A DNA stretch of 64,000 nt, from NCBI RefSeq assembly GCF_937616625.2, contig NC_065573.1, forward strand, positions 7,021,001 through 7,085,000. The letters are read 5' to 3'. Origin of the DNA: Mercurialis annua. Lineage: Eukaryota > Streptophyta > Magnoliopsida > Malpighiales > Euphorbiaceae. A program made the translations under genes and the position numbers. The number at the start of each line of letters is the position of its first letter. Within the stretch, counting starts at the first letter, position 1. Shown piece after piece: positions 28,806 to 42,057 of this stretch. The notes below the pieces were generated by a model. The model saw only the letters and a list, made by a program, of their open reading frames with translations. It did not search any database and was not told the DNA's origin.

Positions 28806-31800
28806 AAACACTTGGATTTGTTTCATATCGTTTTGAAACGTTTTGTTTTGTTTCGTAACGTTTGGATTTGTTTCATTACGTTTGTAAACGTTTGGCTTAA
28901 ATCTCTAAAAAAGTGAAACGTTTGGATTTGCTTCGTAACGTTTGGAAACGTTTGTTTTAAATCTCTAAAAAGGTGAAACATTTGGATTTGTTTCTTAACG
29001 TTTGTAAACGTTTGGCTTAAATTGCTAAAATGTGTTTCGTAATTTTTAAACGTTTGGATTAGTTTCGTAACGTTTGGAAACGTTTGGCTTAAATCGCTAA
29101 AAAAGTGAACTTCGTAACGTTTGTAAAAGTTTGGCTTAAATCGCTAAAAAGGTGAATCGTTTGGATTTGATTCGTAACGTTTGTAAACGTTTGGCTTAAA
29201 TCGCTAAAAAGGTAAAACGTTTGGATTTGTTTCGTAACGTTTGTAAACGTTTGGTTCAATCGCTAAAAAGCTGAAATGTTTGGATTCGTTTCGTTGCATT
29301 TCTAAACGTTTGGCATAAATCGCTAAAAAGGCGAAACGTTCGGATTGGTTTCGTAACATTTTAAACGTTTGGCTTAAATCGCTAAAATGAGAAAACATTT
29401 GGATTTGTTTCGTAATGTTTGTAAATGTTTGGTTTAAATCGCTAAAAAGGTGAAACGTTTGGCTTAAATCGCTAAAAAGGGGAAACATTTGGATTTGTTT
29501 CGTAACATTTGTAAACGTTTGGCTTAAATCGCTAAATGGGTGAAACGTTTGAATTTGTTTCGTAACGCTTGTAAACGTTTGGCTTAAATCACTAAAAAAG
29601 GGAAATATTTGCATTTGTTTTGTAATGTTTGTAAACATTTGGCTTAAATCGCTAAAAAGGTGAAACGCTTGGATTTGTTTCGTAACATTTGTAAACCTTT
29701 GGCTTAAATTGCTAAAAAGGTGAAATGTTTGGATTTGTTTTGTAAAGTTTGTAAACGTTTGACTTAAATTGCTAAAAAAGTGAAACACTTGGATTTGTTT
29801 CGTAACGTTTGTAAACGTTTGGCTTAAATTATTAAAAAGGTGAAACGCTTGAATTTATTTCTAAACGTTTGTAAACAGTTGGCTTAAATTGTCAAAAAAG
29901 GCGAAATGCTTGGATTTCTTTCGTAACGTTTGTAAACGTTTGGCTTAAATTGCTAAAAAGGTGAAACGCTTGATTTTGTTTCATAACGTTTGCAGAGGTT
30001 TGCCTTAAATCGCTAAAAATGTGAAACGTTTGGATTTGTTTCGTAACAATTTGATCATTTGGTTTTGTTTCGTAACGTTTGTAAACTTTTGGCTTAAATT
30101 GCTAAAAAGGTGAAACGTTTGGATTTGTTTCGTAACGTTTGTAAACATTTGGCTTAAATTGCTAAAAAGGCAAAACGTTTAGATTTGTTTCGAAATGTTT
30201 GTAAACGTTTGGCTTTAATCTCTAAAAAGGTGGAATGTTTGGATTTGTTTCGTAATGTTTGTCAAGGTTTGGCTTTAATCGCTAAAAAGGCGAAACATTT
30301 TCATTTGTTTCGTAACGTTTGTAAACGTTTGGCTTAAATTGCTTAAAAGGTGAAACACTTGGATTTGCTTCGTAACGTTTGTCAACGTTTGGCCAAAATC
30401 TCTAAAAAGGGGAAACGTTTGCATTTGTTTCGTAACGTTTTTAAAAGTTTGGCTTACATTGCTAAAAAGGTGAAACGCTTGGATTTGTTTCGTAACATTT
30501 GTAAATGTTTGGCTTAAATTACTAAAAAGGGGAAACGTTTGGATTTGTTTCGTAACGTTTGTCAATGTTTGGCTTAAATCGCTAAAAAGGGTAAACGTTT
30601 AGATTTGTTCCATAACGTTTATAAACGTTTGGGTTAAATTGTGAAAAAGGTGAAACGCTTGGTTTTGTTTTGTAATGTTTGTAGACGTTTGGCTTAAATC
30701 GCTAAAAACGTGAAATGTTTGGATTTATTTCGTAAGGTTTTAAACGTTGGGTTTTGTTTCGTAGTGTTTGTAAACGTTTGGCTTAAATTTCCATAAAGGT
30801 GAAATGTTTGGATTAGTTTTGGTAACATTTTCAAACGTTTAGCTTAAGTCGCTAAAAAGCTGAAACTTTTGGATTTTCTTCGTAACGCTTGTAAACGTTT
30901 GGCCTAAATTGCTAAAAAGGCGAAACGTTTGGATTTGTTTCATAATGTTTGTAAACGTTTGGCTTAAATCGCGAAAAAGTGAAACGTTTGAATTTGTTTC
31001 GTAACGTTTGTAAACGTTTGGCTTAAATTGCTAAAAAGGCAAAACGTTTGTAAATGTTTGGCTTAAATCGCTGAAAAGGTGAAACGATAGTATTTGTTTC
31101 GTAACATTTGTAAAAGTTTGGCTTAAATCGCTAAAAAGGTGACACATTTGGATTTGCTTCGTAACGTTTGTCAAAGTTTGGCTTCAACCGCTAAAAATGT
31201 GAAACGTTTGCATTTGTTTCGTAACGTTTGTAAACGTTTGGCTTAAATTGCTAAAAAGGTCAAACACTTGGATTTGTTTCGTAACGTTTGTAAATGTTTG
31301 GCTTAAATTGCTAAAAAGGTGAAACGTTTGTATTTGTTTTGTAACTTTTGTAAATATTTTGCTTAAATTGCTAAAAAGCTGAAACTCTTGGATTTGTTTC
31401 GTACATTTGTTTGTAAATGTTTAGCTTAAATCGCAAAAAAGGGTAAACGTCCTGTTTTGTTTCGCAACGTTTGTAAACGTTTGGCTTAAATCGCTAAAAA
31501 GGTGAAACGTTTGGATTTGTTTCGTAACATTTTTCAACGTTTGGCTTAAATCGCTAAAAAAGTGAAACGCTTGCATTTGTTTTGTAACATTTGTAAACGT
31601 TTGGCTTAAATCGCTAAAAATGTAAAACGTTTGGATTTGTTTCATAACGTGTGTAAACGTTTGGCTTAAATCGCTAAAAAGGTGAAACGTTTAGATTTGT
31701 TGCGTAACGTCTGTAAACGTTTGGCTTGAATTGCTAAAAAGGTTAAACGTTTGGTTTTTTTTCATAATGTTTGTAAACGTTTGGCTTAAATCGCTAAAAA

Positions 31801-32042
31801 GGTGAAATGTTTTGATTTTCTTCGTTTAGTTTGTAAACGTTTATTTTAATTGCTAAAAAGGTGAAACGTTTAGTTTGTTTTGTAACGTTTGTAAACGTTC
31901 AGCTTAAATCGCTAAAAAGGCAAAACGTTTGGATTTGTTTCGTAACATTTGTAAACGTTTTGCTCAAATTGCTAAAAAGGTGAAATGCTTGGATTTGTTT
32001 CGTAAGGTTTGTAAACGTTTGGCTTGTATTGCTAAAAAGGTG
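28806..32042. repeat. Higher-order unit B3 with the same deletion as B2 (3,237 bp)
   Basis: This unit has the same length as B2 and the identical deletion junction TACATTTGTTTGTAAATG at about 31402-31419, so B2 and B3 descend from one deleted ancestor. Single-base differences, for example TTTGCAGAGG near 29990, separate them. Confidence 0.87.
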
Positions 32043-35000
32043 AAACACTTGGATTTGTTTCATATCGTTTTGAAACGTTTTGTTTTGTTTCGTAACGTTT
32101 GGATTTGTTTCATTACGTTTGTAAACGTTTGGCTTAAATCGCTAAAAAAGTGAAACGTTTGGATTTGCTTCGCAACGTTTGGAAACGTTTGTATTAAATC
32201 TCTAAAAAGGTGAAACATTTGGAATTGTTTCATAACTTTTGTAAACATTTGGCTTAAATTGCTAAAACGTGTTTCGTAACTTTTAAACATTTGGATTGGT
32301 TTCGTAACGTTTGGAAACGTTTGGCTTAAATCGCTAAAAAAGTGAACTTCGTAACGTTTGTAAAAGTTTGGCTTAAATCGCTAAAAAGGTGAATCGTTTG
32401 GATTCGATTCGTAACGCTTGTAAACGTTTGGCTTAAATCGCTAAAAAGGTAAAACGTTTGGATTTGTTTCGTAACGTTTGAAAACGTTTGTCTTCAATCG
32501 CTAAAAAGGTGAAATGTTTGGATTCGTTTCGTTGCGTTTCTAAACGTTTGGCATAAATCGCTAAAAAAGCGAAACGTTCGGATTGGTTTCGTAACATTTT
32601 TAAACGTTTGGCTTAAATCGCTAAAATGAGGAAACATTTGGATTTGTTTCGTAATGTTTGTAAATGTTTGGCTTAAATCGCTAAAAAGGTGAAACATTTG
32701 GCTTAAATCGCTAAAAAGGGGAAACATTTGGATTTGTTTCGTAACATTAGTAAACGTTTGGCTTAAATCGCTAAAAGGGTGAAACGTTTGAATTTGTTTC
32801 GTAACGCTTGTAAACGTTTGGCTTAAATCGCTAAAAAAGGGAAACATTTGCATTTGTTTTGTAATGTTTGTAAACGTTTGGCTTAAATCGCTAAAAAGGT
32901 GAAACACTTGGATTTGTTTCGTAACGTTTGTAAACCTTTGGCTTAAATTGCTAAAAAGGTGAAACGTTTGGATTTGTTTTGTAAAGTTTGTAAAAGTTTG
33001 ACTTAAATTGCTAAAAAGGTGGAACACTTGGATTTGTTTCGTAACGTTTGTAAACGTTTGGCTTAAATTATTAAAAAGGTGAAACGCTTGAATTTATTTC
33101 TAAACGTTTGTAAACATTTGGTTTAAATTGCTAATAAAGGCGAAATGCTTGGATTTCTTTCGTAACGTTTATAAACGTTTGACTTAAATTGCTAAAAAGG
33201 TGAAACGCTTGATTTTGTTTCATAACGTTTGTAAAGGTTTGCCTTAAATCGCTAAAAATGTGAAACGTTTGGATTTGTTTCGTAACATTTTGAACATTTG
33301 GTTTTGTTTCGTAACGTTTGTAAACTTTTGGCTTAAATTGCTAAAAAGATGAAACGTTTGGATTTGTTTCGTAACGTTTGTAAACATTTGGCTTAAATTG
33401 CTAATAAGGCAAAACGTTTAGATTTGTTTCGAAATGTTTGTAAACGTTTGGCTTTAATCTCGAAAAAGGTGGAATGTTTGGATTTGTTTCGTAACATTTG
33501 TCAACATTTGGCTTTAATCGCTAAAAAGGCGAAACATTTTCATTTGTTTCGTAACGTTTGTAAACGTTTGGCTTAAATTGCTAAAAAGGTGAAACACTTG
33601 GATTTGCTTCGTAACGTTTGTCAACGTTTGGCCAAAATCTCTAAAAAGGTGAAACGTTTGCATTTGTTTCGTAACGTTTTTAAACGTTTGGCTTACATTG
33701 TTAAAAAGGTGAAACGCTTGGATTTGTTTCGTAACATTTGTAAATGTTTGGCTTAAATTGCTAAAAAGGGGAAACGTTTGGATTTGTTTCGTAACGTTTG
33801 TCAATGTTTGGCTTAAATCGCTGAAAAGGGTAAACGTTTAGATTTGTTCCATAACGTTTATAAACGTTTGGCTTAAATTGCGAAAAAGGTGAAACGCTTG
33901 GTTTTGTTTCGTAACGTTTGTAGACGTTTGGCTTAAATCGCTAAAAACGTGAAATGTTTGGATTTATTTCGTAAGGTTTTAAACGTTTGGTTTTGTTTCG
34001 TAATGTTTGTAAACGTTTGGCTTAAATTTCCAGAAAGGTGAAATGTTTGGATTAGTTTTGGTAACATTTTCAAACGTTTAGCTTAAGTCGCTAAAAAGCT
34101 GAAACTTTTGGATTTGCTTTGTAACGCTTGTAAACGTTTGGCCTAAATCGCTAAAAAGGTGAAACATTTGGATTTGTTTCATAACGTTTGTAAACGTTTG
34201 GCTTAAATCGCGAAAAAGTGAAACGTTTGAATTTGTTTCGTAACGTTTGTAAACGTTTGGCTTAAATTGCTAAAAAGGCAAAACGTTTGTAAACGTTTGG
34301 CTTAAATCGCTGAAAAGGTGAAACGATAGTATTTGTTTCGTAACATTTGTAAAAGTTTGGCTTAAATCGCTAAAAAGGTGACACATTTGGATTTGCTTCG
34401 TAACGTTTGTCAAAGTTTGGCTTCAACCGCTAAAAATGTGAAACGTTTGCATTTGTTTCGTAACGTTTGTAAACGTTTGGCTTAAATTTCTAAAAAGGTC
34501 AAACACTTGGATTTGTTTCGTAACGTTTGTAAACGTTTGGTTATAATTGCTAAAAAGGTGAAACGTTTGTATTTGTTTTGTAACTTTTGTAAATATTTTG
34601 CTTAAATTGCTAAAAAGCTGAAACTCTTGGATTTGTTTCGTAACGTTTGTAAACGTCAGGCTTAAATTGCTAAAAAGGTGAAACGCTTGCATTTGTTTCG
34701 TACATTTGTATACGTTTGGTTTTGTTTCGTAACTTTTGGATTTGTTTTGTAACGTTTGTAAACGTTTTGCTTAAATTGCTAAAAAGGTAAAACGTTTGGA
34801 TTTGTTTCGTAACTTTGGCTTAAATCGGGAAAAAGGTGAAACGTTTGGATTTGTTTCATAACGTCTGTAAACATTTGGGTTAAATCGCTAAATAGATAAA
34901 AGGTTTTGTTTAAATTGATAAAAATGTGAAACACTTGGATTTGTTTTGTAGCATTTTAAACGTGTGGTTTTGTTTCGTAATGTTTGTAAACGTTTGGCCT

Positions 35001-35943
35001 ACATCGCAAAAAAGGTGAAACTTCCCGTTTTCTTTCGAACGTTTGTAAACGTTTGGCTTAAATCGCTAAAAAGGTGAAATGTTTGGACTTGTTTCGTAAC
35101 ATTTGTAAACGTTTGCCTTAAATCGATAAAAAGTTGAAACGTTTGGATTTGTTACATAACGTTTGTAAACGTTTGGCTTTATTCGCCAAAAAGATAAAAC
35201 ATTTCGATTTGTTTCGCAACGTTTATAAACCGTTTGGCTTAAATTGCTAAAAAGGTGAAACACTTGGATTTGTTTCGTAACGTTTTAAACGTTTGGTATG
35301 GTTTCATAATGTTTGTAAATGTTTAGCTTAAATCGCGAAAAAGGGTAAACGTCCTGTTTTGTTTCGCAACGTTTGTAAACGTTTGGCTTAAATCGCTAAA
35401 AAGGTGAAACGTTTGGATTTGTTTCGTAACATTTTTCAACGTTTGGCTTAAATCGCTAAAAAAGTGAAACGCTTGCATTTGTTTTGTAACATTTGTAAAC
35501 GTTTGGCTTAAATCGCTAAAAATGTAAAACGTTTGGATTTGTTTCGTAACGTGTGTAAACGTTTGGCTTAAATCGCTAAAATGGTGAAACGTTTGGATTT
35601 GTTGCGTAACGTCTGTAAACGTTTGGCTTGAATTGCTAAAAAGGTTAAACGTTTGGTTTTGTTTCATAACGTTTGTAAACGTTTGGCTTAAATCGCTAAA
35701 AAGGTGAAACGTTTTGATTTTCTTCGTTTAGTTTGTAAACGTTTATTTTAATTGCTAAAAAGGTGAAACATTTAGTTTGTTTTGTAACGTTTGTAAACGT
35801 TCAACTTAAATCGCTAAAAGGCAAAACGTTTGGATTTGTTTCATAACATTTGTAAACGTTTTGCTTAAATTGCTAAAAAGGTGAAATGCTTGGATTTGTT
35901 TCTTAACGTTTGTAAACGTTTGGCTTGTATTGCTAAAGAGGCG
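32043..35943. repeat. Higher-order unit C3 (3,901 bp)
   Basis: This is a C-type unit with GCTTCGCAACG and TGTATTAAATC near 32168-32200, at an exact 11,031-bp offset from C2. Small differences from C2, such as TTTGTCTTCAATC near 32488, mark it as a separate copy. Confidence 0.84.
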
Positions 35944-38900
35944 AAACACTTGGATTTGTTTCATATCGTTTTGAAACGTTTTGTTTTGTTTCGTAACGTT
36001 TGGATTTGTTTCATTACGTTTGTAAATGTTTGGCTTAAATCGCTAAAAAAGTGAAACGTTTGGATTTGCTTCTAACGTTTGGAAACGTTTGTTTTAAATC
36101 TCTAAAAAGGTGAAACATTTGGATTTGTTTCATAACGTTTGTAAACGTTTGGCTTAAATTGCTAAAACGTGTTTCGTAACTTGTAAACGTTTGGATTAGT
36201 TTCGTAACGTTTGGAAACGTTTGGTTTAAATCGCTAAAAAAGTGAACTTCGTAACGTTTGTAAAAGTTTGGCTTAAATCGCTAAAAAGGTGAATCGTTTG
36301 GATTCGATTCGTAACGTTTGTAAACGTTTTGCTTAAATCGCTAAAAAGGTAAAACGTTTGGATTTGTTTAGTAACGTTTGTAAACGTTTGGTTCAATCGC
36401 TAAAAAGGTGAAATGTTTGGATTCGTTTCGTTGCGTTTCTAAACGTTTGGCATAAATCGCTAAAAAGGCGAAATGTTCGGATTGGTTTCGTAACATTTTA
36501 AACGTTTGGCTTAAATCGCTAAAATGAGGAAACATTTGGATTTAAATCGCTAAAAAGCTGAAACGTGTGGCTTAAATCGCTAAAAAGGGGAAACCTTTGG
36601 ATTTGTTTCGTAACATTTGTAAACGTTTGGCTTAAATCGCTAAAAGGGTGAAACGTTTGAATTTGTTTCGTAACGCTTGTAAACGTTTGGCTTAAATCGC
36701 TAAAAAAGGGATACATTTGCATTTGTTTTGTAATGTTTGTAAACGTTTGGCTTAAATCGCTAAAAAGGTGAAAAGCTTGGATTTGTTTCGTAACGTTTGT
36801 AAACCTTTGGTTTAAATTGCTAAAAAGGGGAAACGTTTGGATTTGTTTTGTAAAGTTTGTAAACGTTTGGCTTAAATATCTAAAAAGGTGAAACACTTGG
36901 ATTTGTTTCGTAACGTTTGTAAACGTTTGGCTTAAATTATTAAAAAGGTGAAACGCTTGAATTTATTTCTAAACGTTTGTAAACATTTGGCTTAAATTGC
37001 TAAAAAAGGCGAATGCTTGGATTTCTTTCGTAACGTTTGTAAACGTTTGGCTTAAATTGCTAAAAAGGTGAAACGGTTGATTTTATTTCATAACGTTTGT
37101 AAAGGTTTGCCTTAAATCGCTAAAAATGTGAAACGTTTGGATTTGTTTCGTAACATTTTGAACATTTGGTTTTGTTTCGTAACGTTTGTAAACTTTTGGC
37201 TTATATTGCTAAAAAGATGAAACGTTTGGATTTGTTTCGTAACGTTTGTAAACATTTGGCTTAAATTGCTAAAAAGGCAAAACGTTTAGATTTGTTTCGA
37301 AATGTTTGTAAACGTTTGGCTTTAATCTCTAAAAAGATGGAATGTTTGGATTTGTTTCGTAACGTTTGTCAACGTTTGGCTTTAATCGCTAAAAAGGCGA
37401 AACATTTTCATTTGTTTCGTAACGTTTGTACACGTTTGGCTTAAATTGCTAAAAAGGTGAAACACTTGGATTTGCTTCATAACGTTTGTCAACGTTTGGC
37501 CAAAATCTCTAAAAAGGTGAAACATTTGCATTTGTTTCGTAATGTTTTTAAACGTTTGGCTTACATTGCTAAAAAGGTGAAACGCTTGGATTTGTTTCGT
37601 AACATTTGTAAATGTTTGGCTTAAATTGCTAAAAAGGGGAAACGTTTGGATTTGTTTCGTAACGTTTGTCAATGTTTGGCTTAAATCGCTAAAAAGGGTA
37701 AACGTTTAGATTTGTTCCATAACGTTTATAAACGTTTGGCTTAAATTGGGAAAAAGGTGAAACGCTTGGTTTTGTTTCGTAACGTTTGTAGACGTTTGGC
37801 TTAAATCGCTAAAAACGTGAAATGTTTGGAGTTATTTCGTAAGGTTTTAAACGTTTGGTTTTGTTTCGTAATGTTTGTAAACGTTTGGCTTAAATTTCCA
37901 GAAAGGTGAAATGTTTGGATTAGTTTTGGTAACATTTTCAAACGTTTAGCTTAAGTCGCTAAAAAGCTGAAACTTTTGGATTTGCTTTGTAACGCTTGTA
38001 AACGTTTGGCCTAAATCGCTAAAAAGGTGAAACGTTTGGATTTGTTTCATAACGTTTGTAAACGTTTGGCTTAAATCGCGAAAAATTGAAACGTTTGAAT
38101 TTGTTTCGTAACGTTTGTAAACGTTTGGCTTAAATTGCTAAAAAGGCAAAACGTTTGTAAACGTTTGGCTTAAATCGCTGAAAAGGTGAAACGATACTAT
38201 TTGTTTCGTAACATTTGTAAAAGTTTGGCTTAAATCTCTAAAGAGGTGACACATTTGGATTTGCTTCGTATCGTTTGTCAAAGTTTGGCTTCAACCGCTA
38301 AAAATGGGAAACGTTTGCATTTGTTTCGTAACGTTTGTAAACGTTTGGCTTAAATTGCTGAAAAGGTCAAACACTTGGATTTGTTTCGTAACGTTTGTAA
38401 ACGTTTGGCTTAAATTGCTAAAAAGGTGAAACGTTTGTATTTGTTTTGTAACTTTTGTAAATATTTTGCTTAAATTGCTAAAAAGCTGAAACTCTTGGAT
38501 TTGTTTCGTAACGTTTGTAAACGTCTGACTTAAATTGCTAAAAAGGTGAAACGCTTTTATTTGTTTCGTACATTTGTAAACGTTTGGTTTTGTTTCGTAA
38601 CTTTTGGATTTGTTTTGTAACGTTTGTAAACGTTTTGCTTAAATTGCTAAAAAGGTAAAACGTTTGGATTTGTTTCGTAACGTTTGGCTTAAATCGGAAA
38701 AAAGGTGAAACGTTTGGATTTGTTGCATAACGTCTGTAAACATTTGGGTTAAATTGCTAAATAGATAAAAGGTTTTGTTTAAATTGCTAAAAATGTGAAA
38801 CACTTGGATTTGTTTTGTAGCATTTTAAACGTGTGGTTTTGTTTCGTAATGTTTGTAAACATTTGGCCTACATCGCAAAAAAGGTGAAACTTCCCGTTTT

Positions 38901-39803
38901 CTTTCGAACGTTTGTAAACGTTTGGCTTAAATCGCCAAAAAGGTGAAATGTTTGAATTTGTTTCGTAACATTTGTAAACGTTTGCCATAAATCGATAAAA
39001 AGTTGAAACGTTTGGATTTGTTACATAACGTTTGTAAACGTTTGGCTTTATTCGGCAAAAAGATAAAACATTTCGATTTGTTTCGCAACGTTTATAAACC
39101 GTTTGGCTTAAATTGCTAAAAAGGTGAAACGCTTGGATTTGTTTCGTATCATTTTAAACGTTTTGTATGGTTTCATAATGTTTGTAAATGTTTAGCTTAA
39201 ATAGCAAAAAAGGGTAAACGTCCTGTTTTGTTTCGCAACGTTTGGCTTAAATCGCTAAAAAGGTGAAACGTTTGGATTTGTTTCGTAACATTTTTCAACG
39301 TTTGGCTTAAATCGCTAAAAAAGTGAAACGCTTGCATTTGTATTGTAACATTTTTAAACGATTGGCTTAAATCGCTAAAAATGTAAAATGTTTGGATTTG
39401 TTTCGTAACGTGTGTAAACGTTTGGCTTAAATCGCTAAAAAGGTAAAACGTTTGGATTTGTTGCGTAACGTCTGTAAACGTTTGGCTTAAATTGCTAAAA
39501 AGGTTAAACGTTGGGTTTTGTTTCATAACGTTTGTAAACGTTTGGCTTAAATCGCTAAAAAGGTGAAACGTTTTGATTTTCTTCGTTTAGTTTGTAAACG
39601 TTTATTTTAATTGCTAAAAAGGTGAAACGTTTAGTTTGTTTTGTAACGTTGGTAAACGTTCAGCTTAAATCGCTAAAAAGGCAAAACGTTTGGATTTATT
39701 TCGTAACATTTGTAAACGTTTTGCTTAAATTACTAAAAAGGTGAAATGCTTGGATTTGTTTCGTAACGTTTGTAAACGTTTGGCTTGAATTGCTAAAAAG
39801 GTG
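35944..39803. repeat. Higher-order unit A4 (3,860 bp)
   Basis: This A-type unit is preceded by a variant GAGGCGAAACAC. It carries the GCTTCTAACG deletion near 36068 that is otherwise found only in A1, and it lacks about 60 bp near 36540. It is the last full unit before the pattern begins to degrade. Confidence 0.8.
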
Positions 39804-42057
39804 AAACACTTGGATTTGTTTCATTACGTTTGTAAACGTTTGGCTTAAATCGCTAAAAAAGTGAAACGTTTGGATTTCCTTCATAACGTTTGGAAACGTT
39901 TGTTTTAAATCTCTAAAAAGGTGAAACATTTGGATTTGTTTCATAACGTTTGTAAACGTTTGGCTTAAATTGCTAAAACGTGTTTCGTAACTTTTAAACG
40001 TTTGGATTAGTTTCGTAACGTTTGGAAACGTTTGGCTTAAATCGCTAAAAAAGTGAACTTCGTAACGTTTGTAAAAGTTTGGCTTAAATCGCTAAAAAGG
40101 TGAATGGTTTGGATTCGATTCGTAGTGTTTGTAAACGTTTGGCTTAAATCGCTAAAAAGGTTAAACGTTTGGATTTGTTTCGTAACGTTTGTAAACGTTT
40201 GGCTTCAATCGCTAAAAAGGTGAAATGTTTGGATTCGTTTCGTTGCGTTTCTAAACGTTTGGCATAAATCGCTAAAAAGGCGAAACGTTCGGATTGGTTT
40301 CGTAACATTTTAAACGTTTGGCTTAAATCGCTAAAATGAGGAAACATTTGGATTTGTTTCGTAACGTTTGTAAATGTTTGGCTTAAATCTCTAAAAAGGT
40401 GAAACATTTGGCTTAAATCGCTAAAAGGGGAAACATTTGGATTTGTTTCGTAACATTTGTAAACGTTTGGCATAAATCGCTAAAAGGGTGAAACGTTTGA
40501 ATTTTTTTCGTAATGCTTGTAAACGTTTGGCTTAAATCGCTAAAAAAGGGAAACATTTGCATTTATTTTGTAATGTTTGTAAACGTTTGGCTTAAATCGC
40601 TAAAAAGGTGAAACGCTTGGATTTGTTTCGTAACGTTTGTAAACCTTTGGCTCAAATTGCTAAAAAGGTGAAACGTTTGGATTTGTTTTGTAAAGTTTAT
40701 AAACGTTTGGCTTAAATTGCTAAAAAGGTGAAACACTTGGATTTGTTTCGTAACGTTTGTAAACGTTTGGCTTAAATTATTAAAAAGGTGAAACGCTTGA
40801 ATTTATTTCTAAACGTTTGTAAACATTTGGCTTAAATTGCTAAAAACGGCGAATGCTTGGATTTCTTTCATAACGTTTGTAAACGTTTGGCTTAAATTGC
40901 TAAAAAGGTGAAACGCTTGATTTTGTTTCGTAACGTTTGTAAAGGTTTGCCTTAAATCGCTAAAAATGTGAAACGATTGGATTTGTTTCGTAACATTTTG
41001 AACATTTGGTTTTGTTTCGTAACGTTTGTAAATTTTTGGCTTAAATTGCTAAAAAAGTGAAATGTTTGGATTTGTTTCGTAACGTTTGTAAACGTTTGGC
41101 CTAAATTGCTAAAAAGGCAAAACGTTTAGATTTTTTTCGAAATGTTTGTAAACGTTTGGCTTTAATCTTTAAAAAGGTGAAATGTTTGGATTTGTTTCGT
41201 GACGTTTGTCAACGTTTGGCTTTAATCGCTAAAAAGGCAAAACATTTTCATTTGTTTCGTAACGCTTGTAAACGTTTGGCTTAAATTGCTAAAAAGGTGA
41301 AACACTTGGATTTGCTTCGTAACGTTTGTCAACGTTTGGCCAAAATCTCTAAAAAGGTGAAACGTTTGCATTTGTTTCGTAACGTTTTTAAACGTTTGGC
41401 TTACATTGCTAAAAAAGTGAAACGCTTGGATTTGTTTCGTAACATTTGTAAATGTTTGGCCTAAATTGCTAAAAAGGGGAAACGTTTGGATTTGTTTCGT
41501 AACGTTTGTCAACATTTGGCTTAAATCGCTAAAAAGGGGAAACGTTTAGATTTGTTCCATAACGTTTATAAATGTTTGGCTTAAATTGCGAAAAAGGTGA
41601 AACGCTTGGTTTTGTTTCGTAACGTTTGTAGACGTTTGGCTTAAATCGCTAAAAACGTGAAATGTTTGGATTTATTTCGTATGGTTTTAAATGTTTGGTT
41701 TTGTTTCGTAATGTTTGTAAACGTTTGGCTTAAATTTCCAGAAAGGTGAAATGTTTGGATTAGTTTTGGTAACATTTTCAAACGTTTAGCTTAAGTCGCT
41801 AAAAAGCTGAAACTTTTGGATTTGCTTCGTAACGCTTGTAAATGTTTGGATTTGTTTCATAACGTTTGTAAACGTTTGGCTTAAATCGCGAAAAAAGTGA
41901 AACGTTTGAATTTGTTTCGTAACGTTTGTAAACGTTTGGCTTAAATTGCTAAAAAGGCAAAACGTTTGTAAAGGTTTGGCTTAAATCGCTGAAAAGGTGA
42001 AACGATAGTATTTGTTTCGTAGCATTTGTAAAAGTTTTGCTTAAATCGCTAAAAAGG
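39804..42057. repeat. Partial, diverged higher-order unit
   Basis: The unit opens with the marker monomer shortened: the TATCGTTTTG part is missing and the text runs directly into TTTCATTACG. It then follows the usual variant order to the GATAGTATTTG monomer near 42003, with more differences than inner units. It breaks off near 42057, where the sequence jumps to a monomer that normally lies about 1.4 kb earlier in a unit (GTTTTGTAAAGTTTG). Confidence 0.72.

Noticed and set aside
7636..32153. Plus-strand 74-codon ORFs at 7636, 20898 and 31929
   Set aside because: They repeat because the 3.9-kb unit repeats, and code only monomer variants (KVKCLDLF type).
15283..36900. Possibility that the 11,031-bp repeat is an assembly duplicate
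   Set aside because: The copies differ by scattered bases and by an 8-bp deletion near 26369, so they are separate sequences, although read-level proof is lacking.
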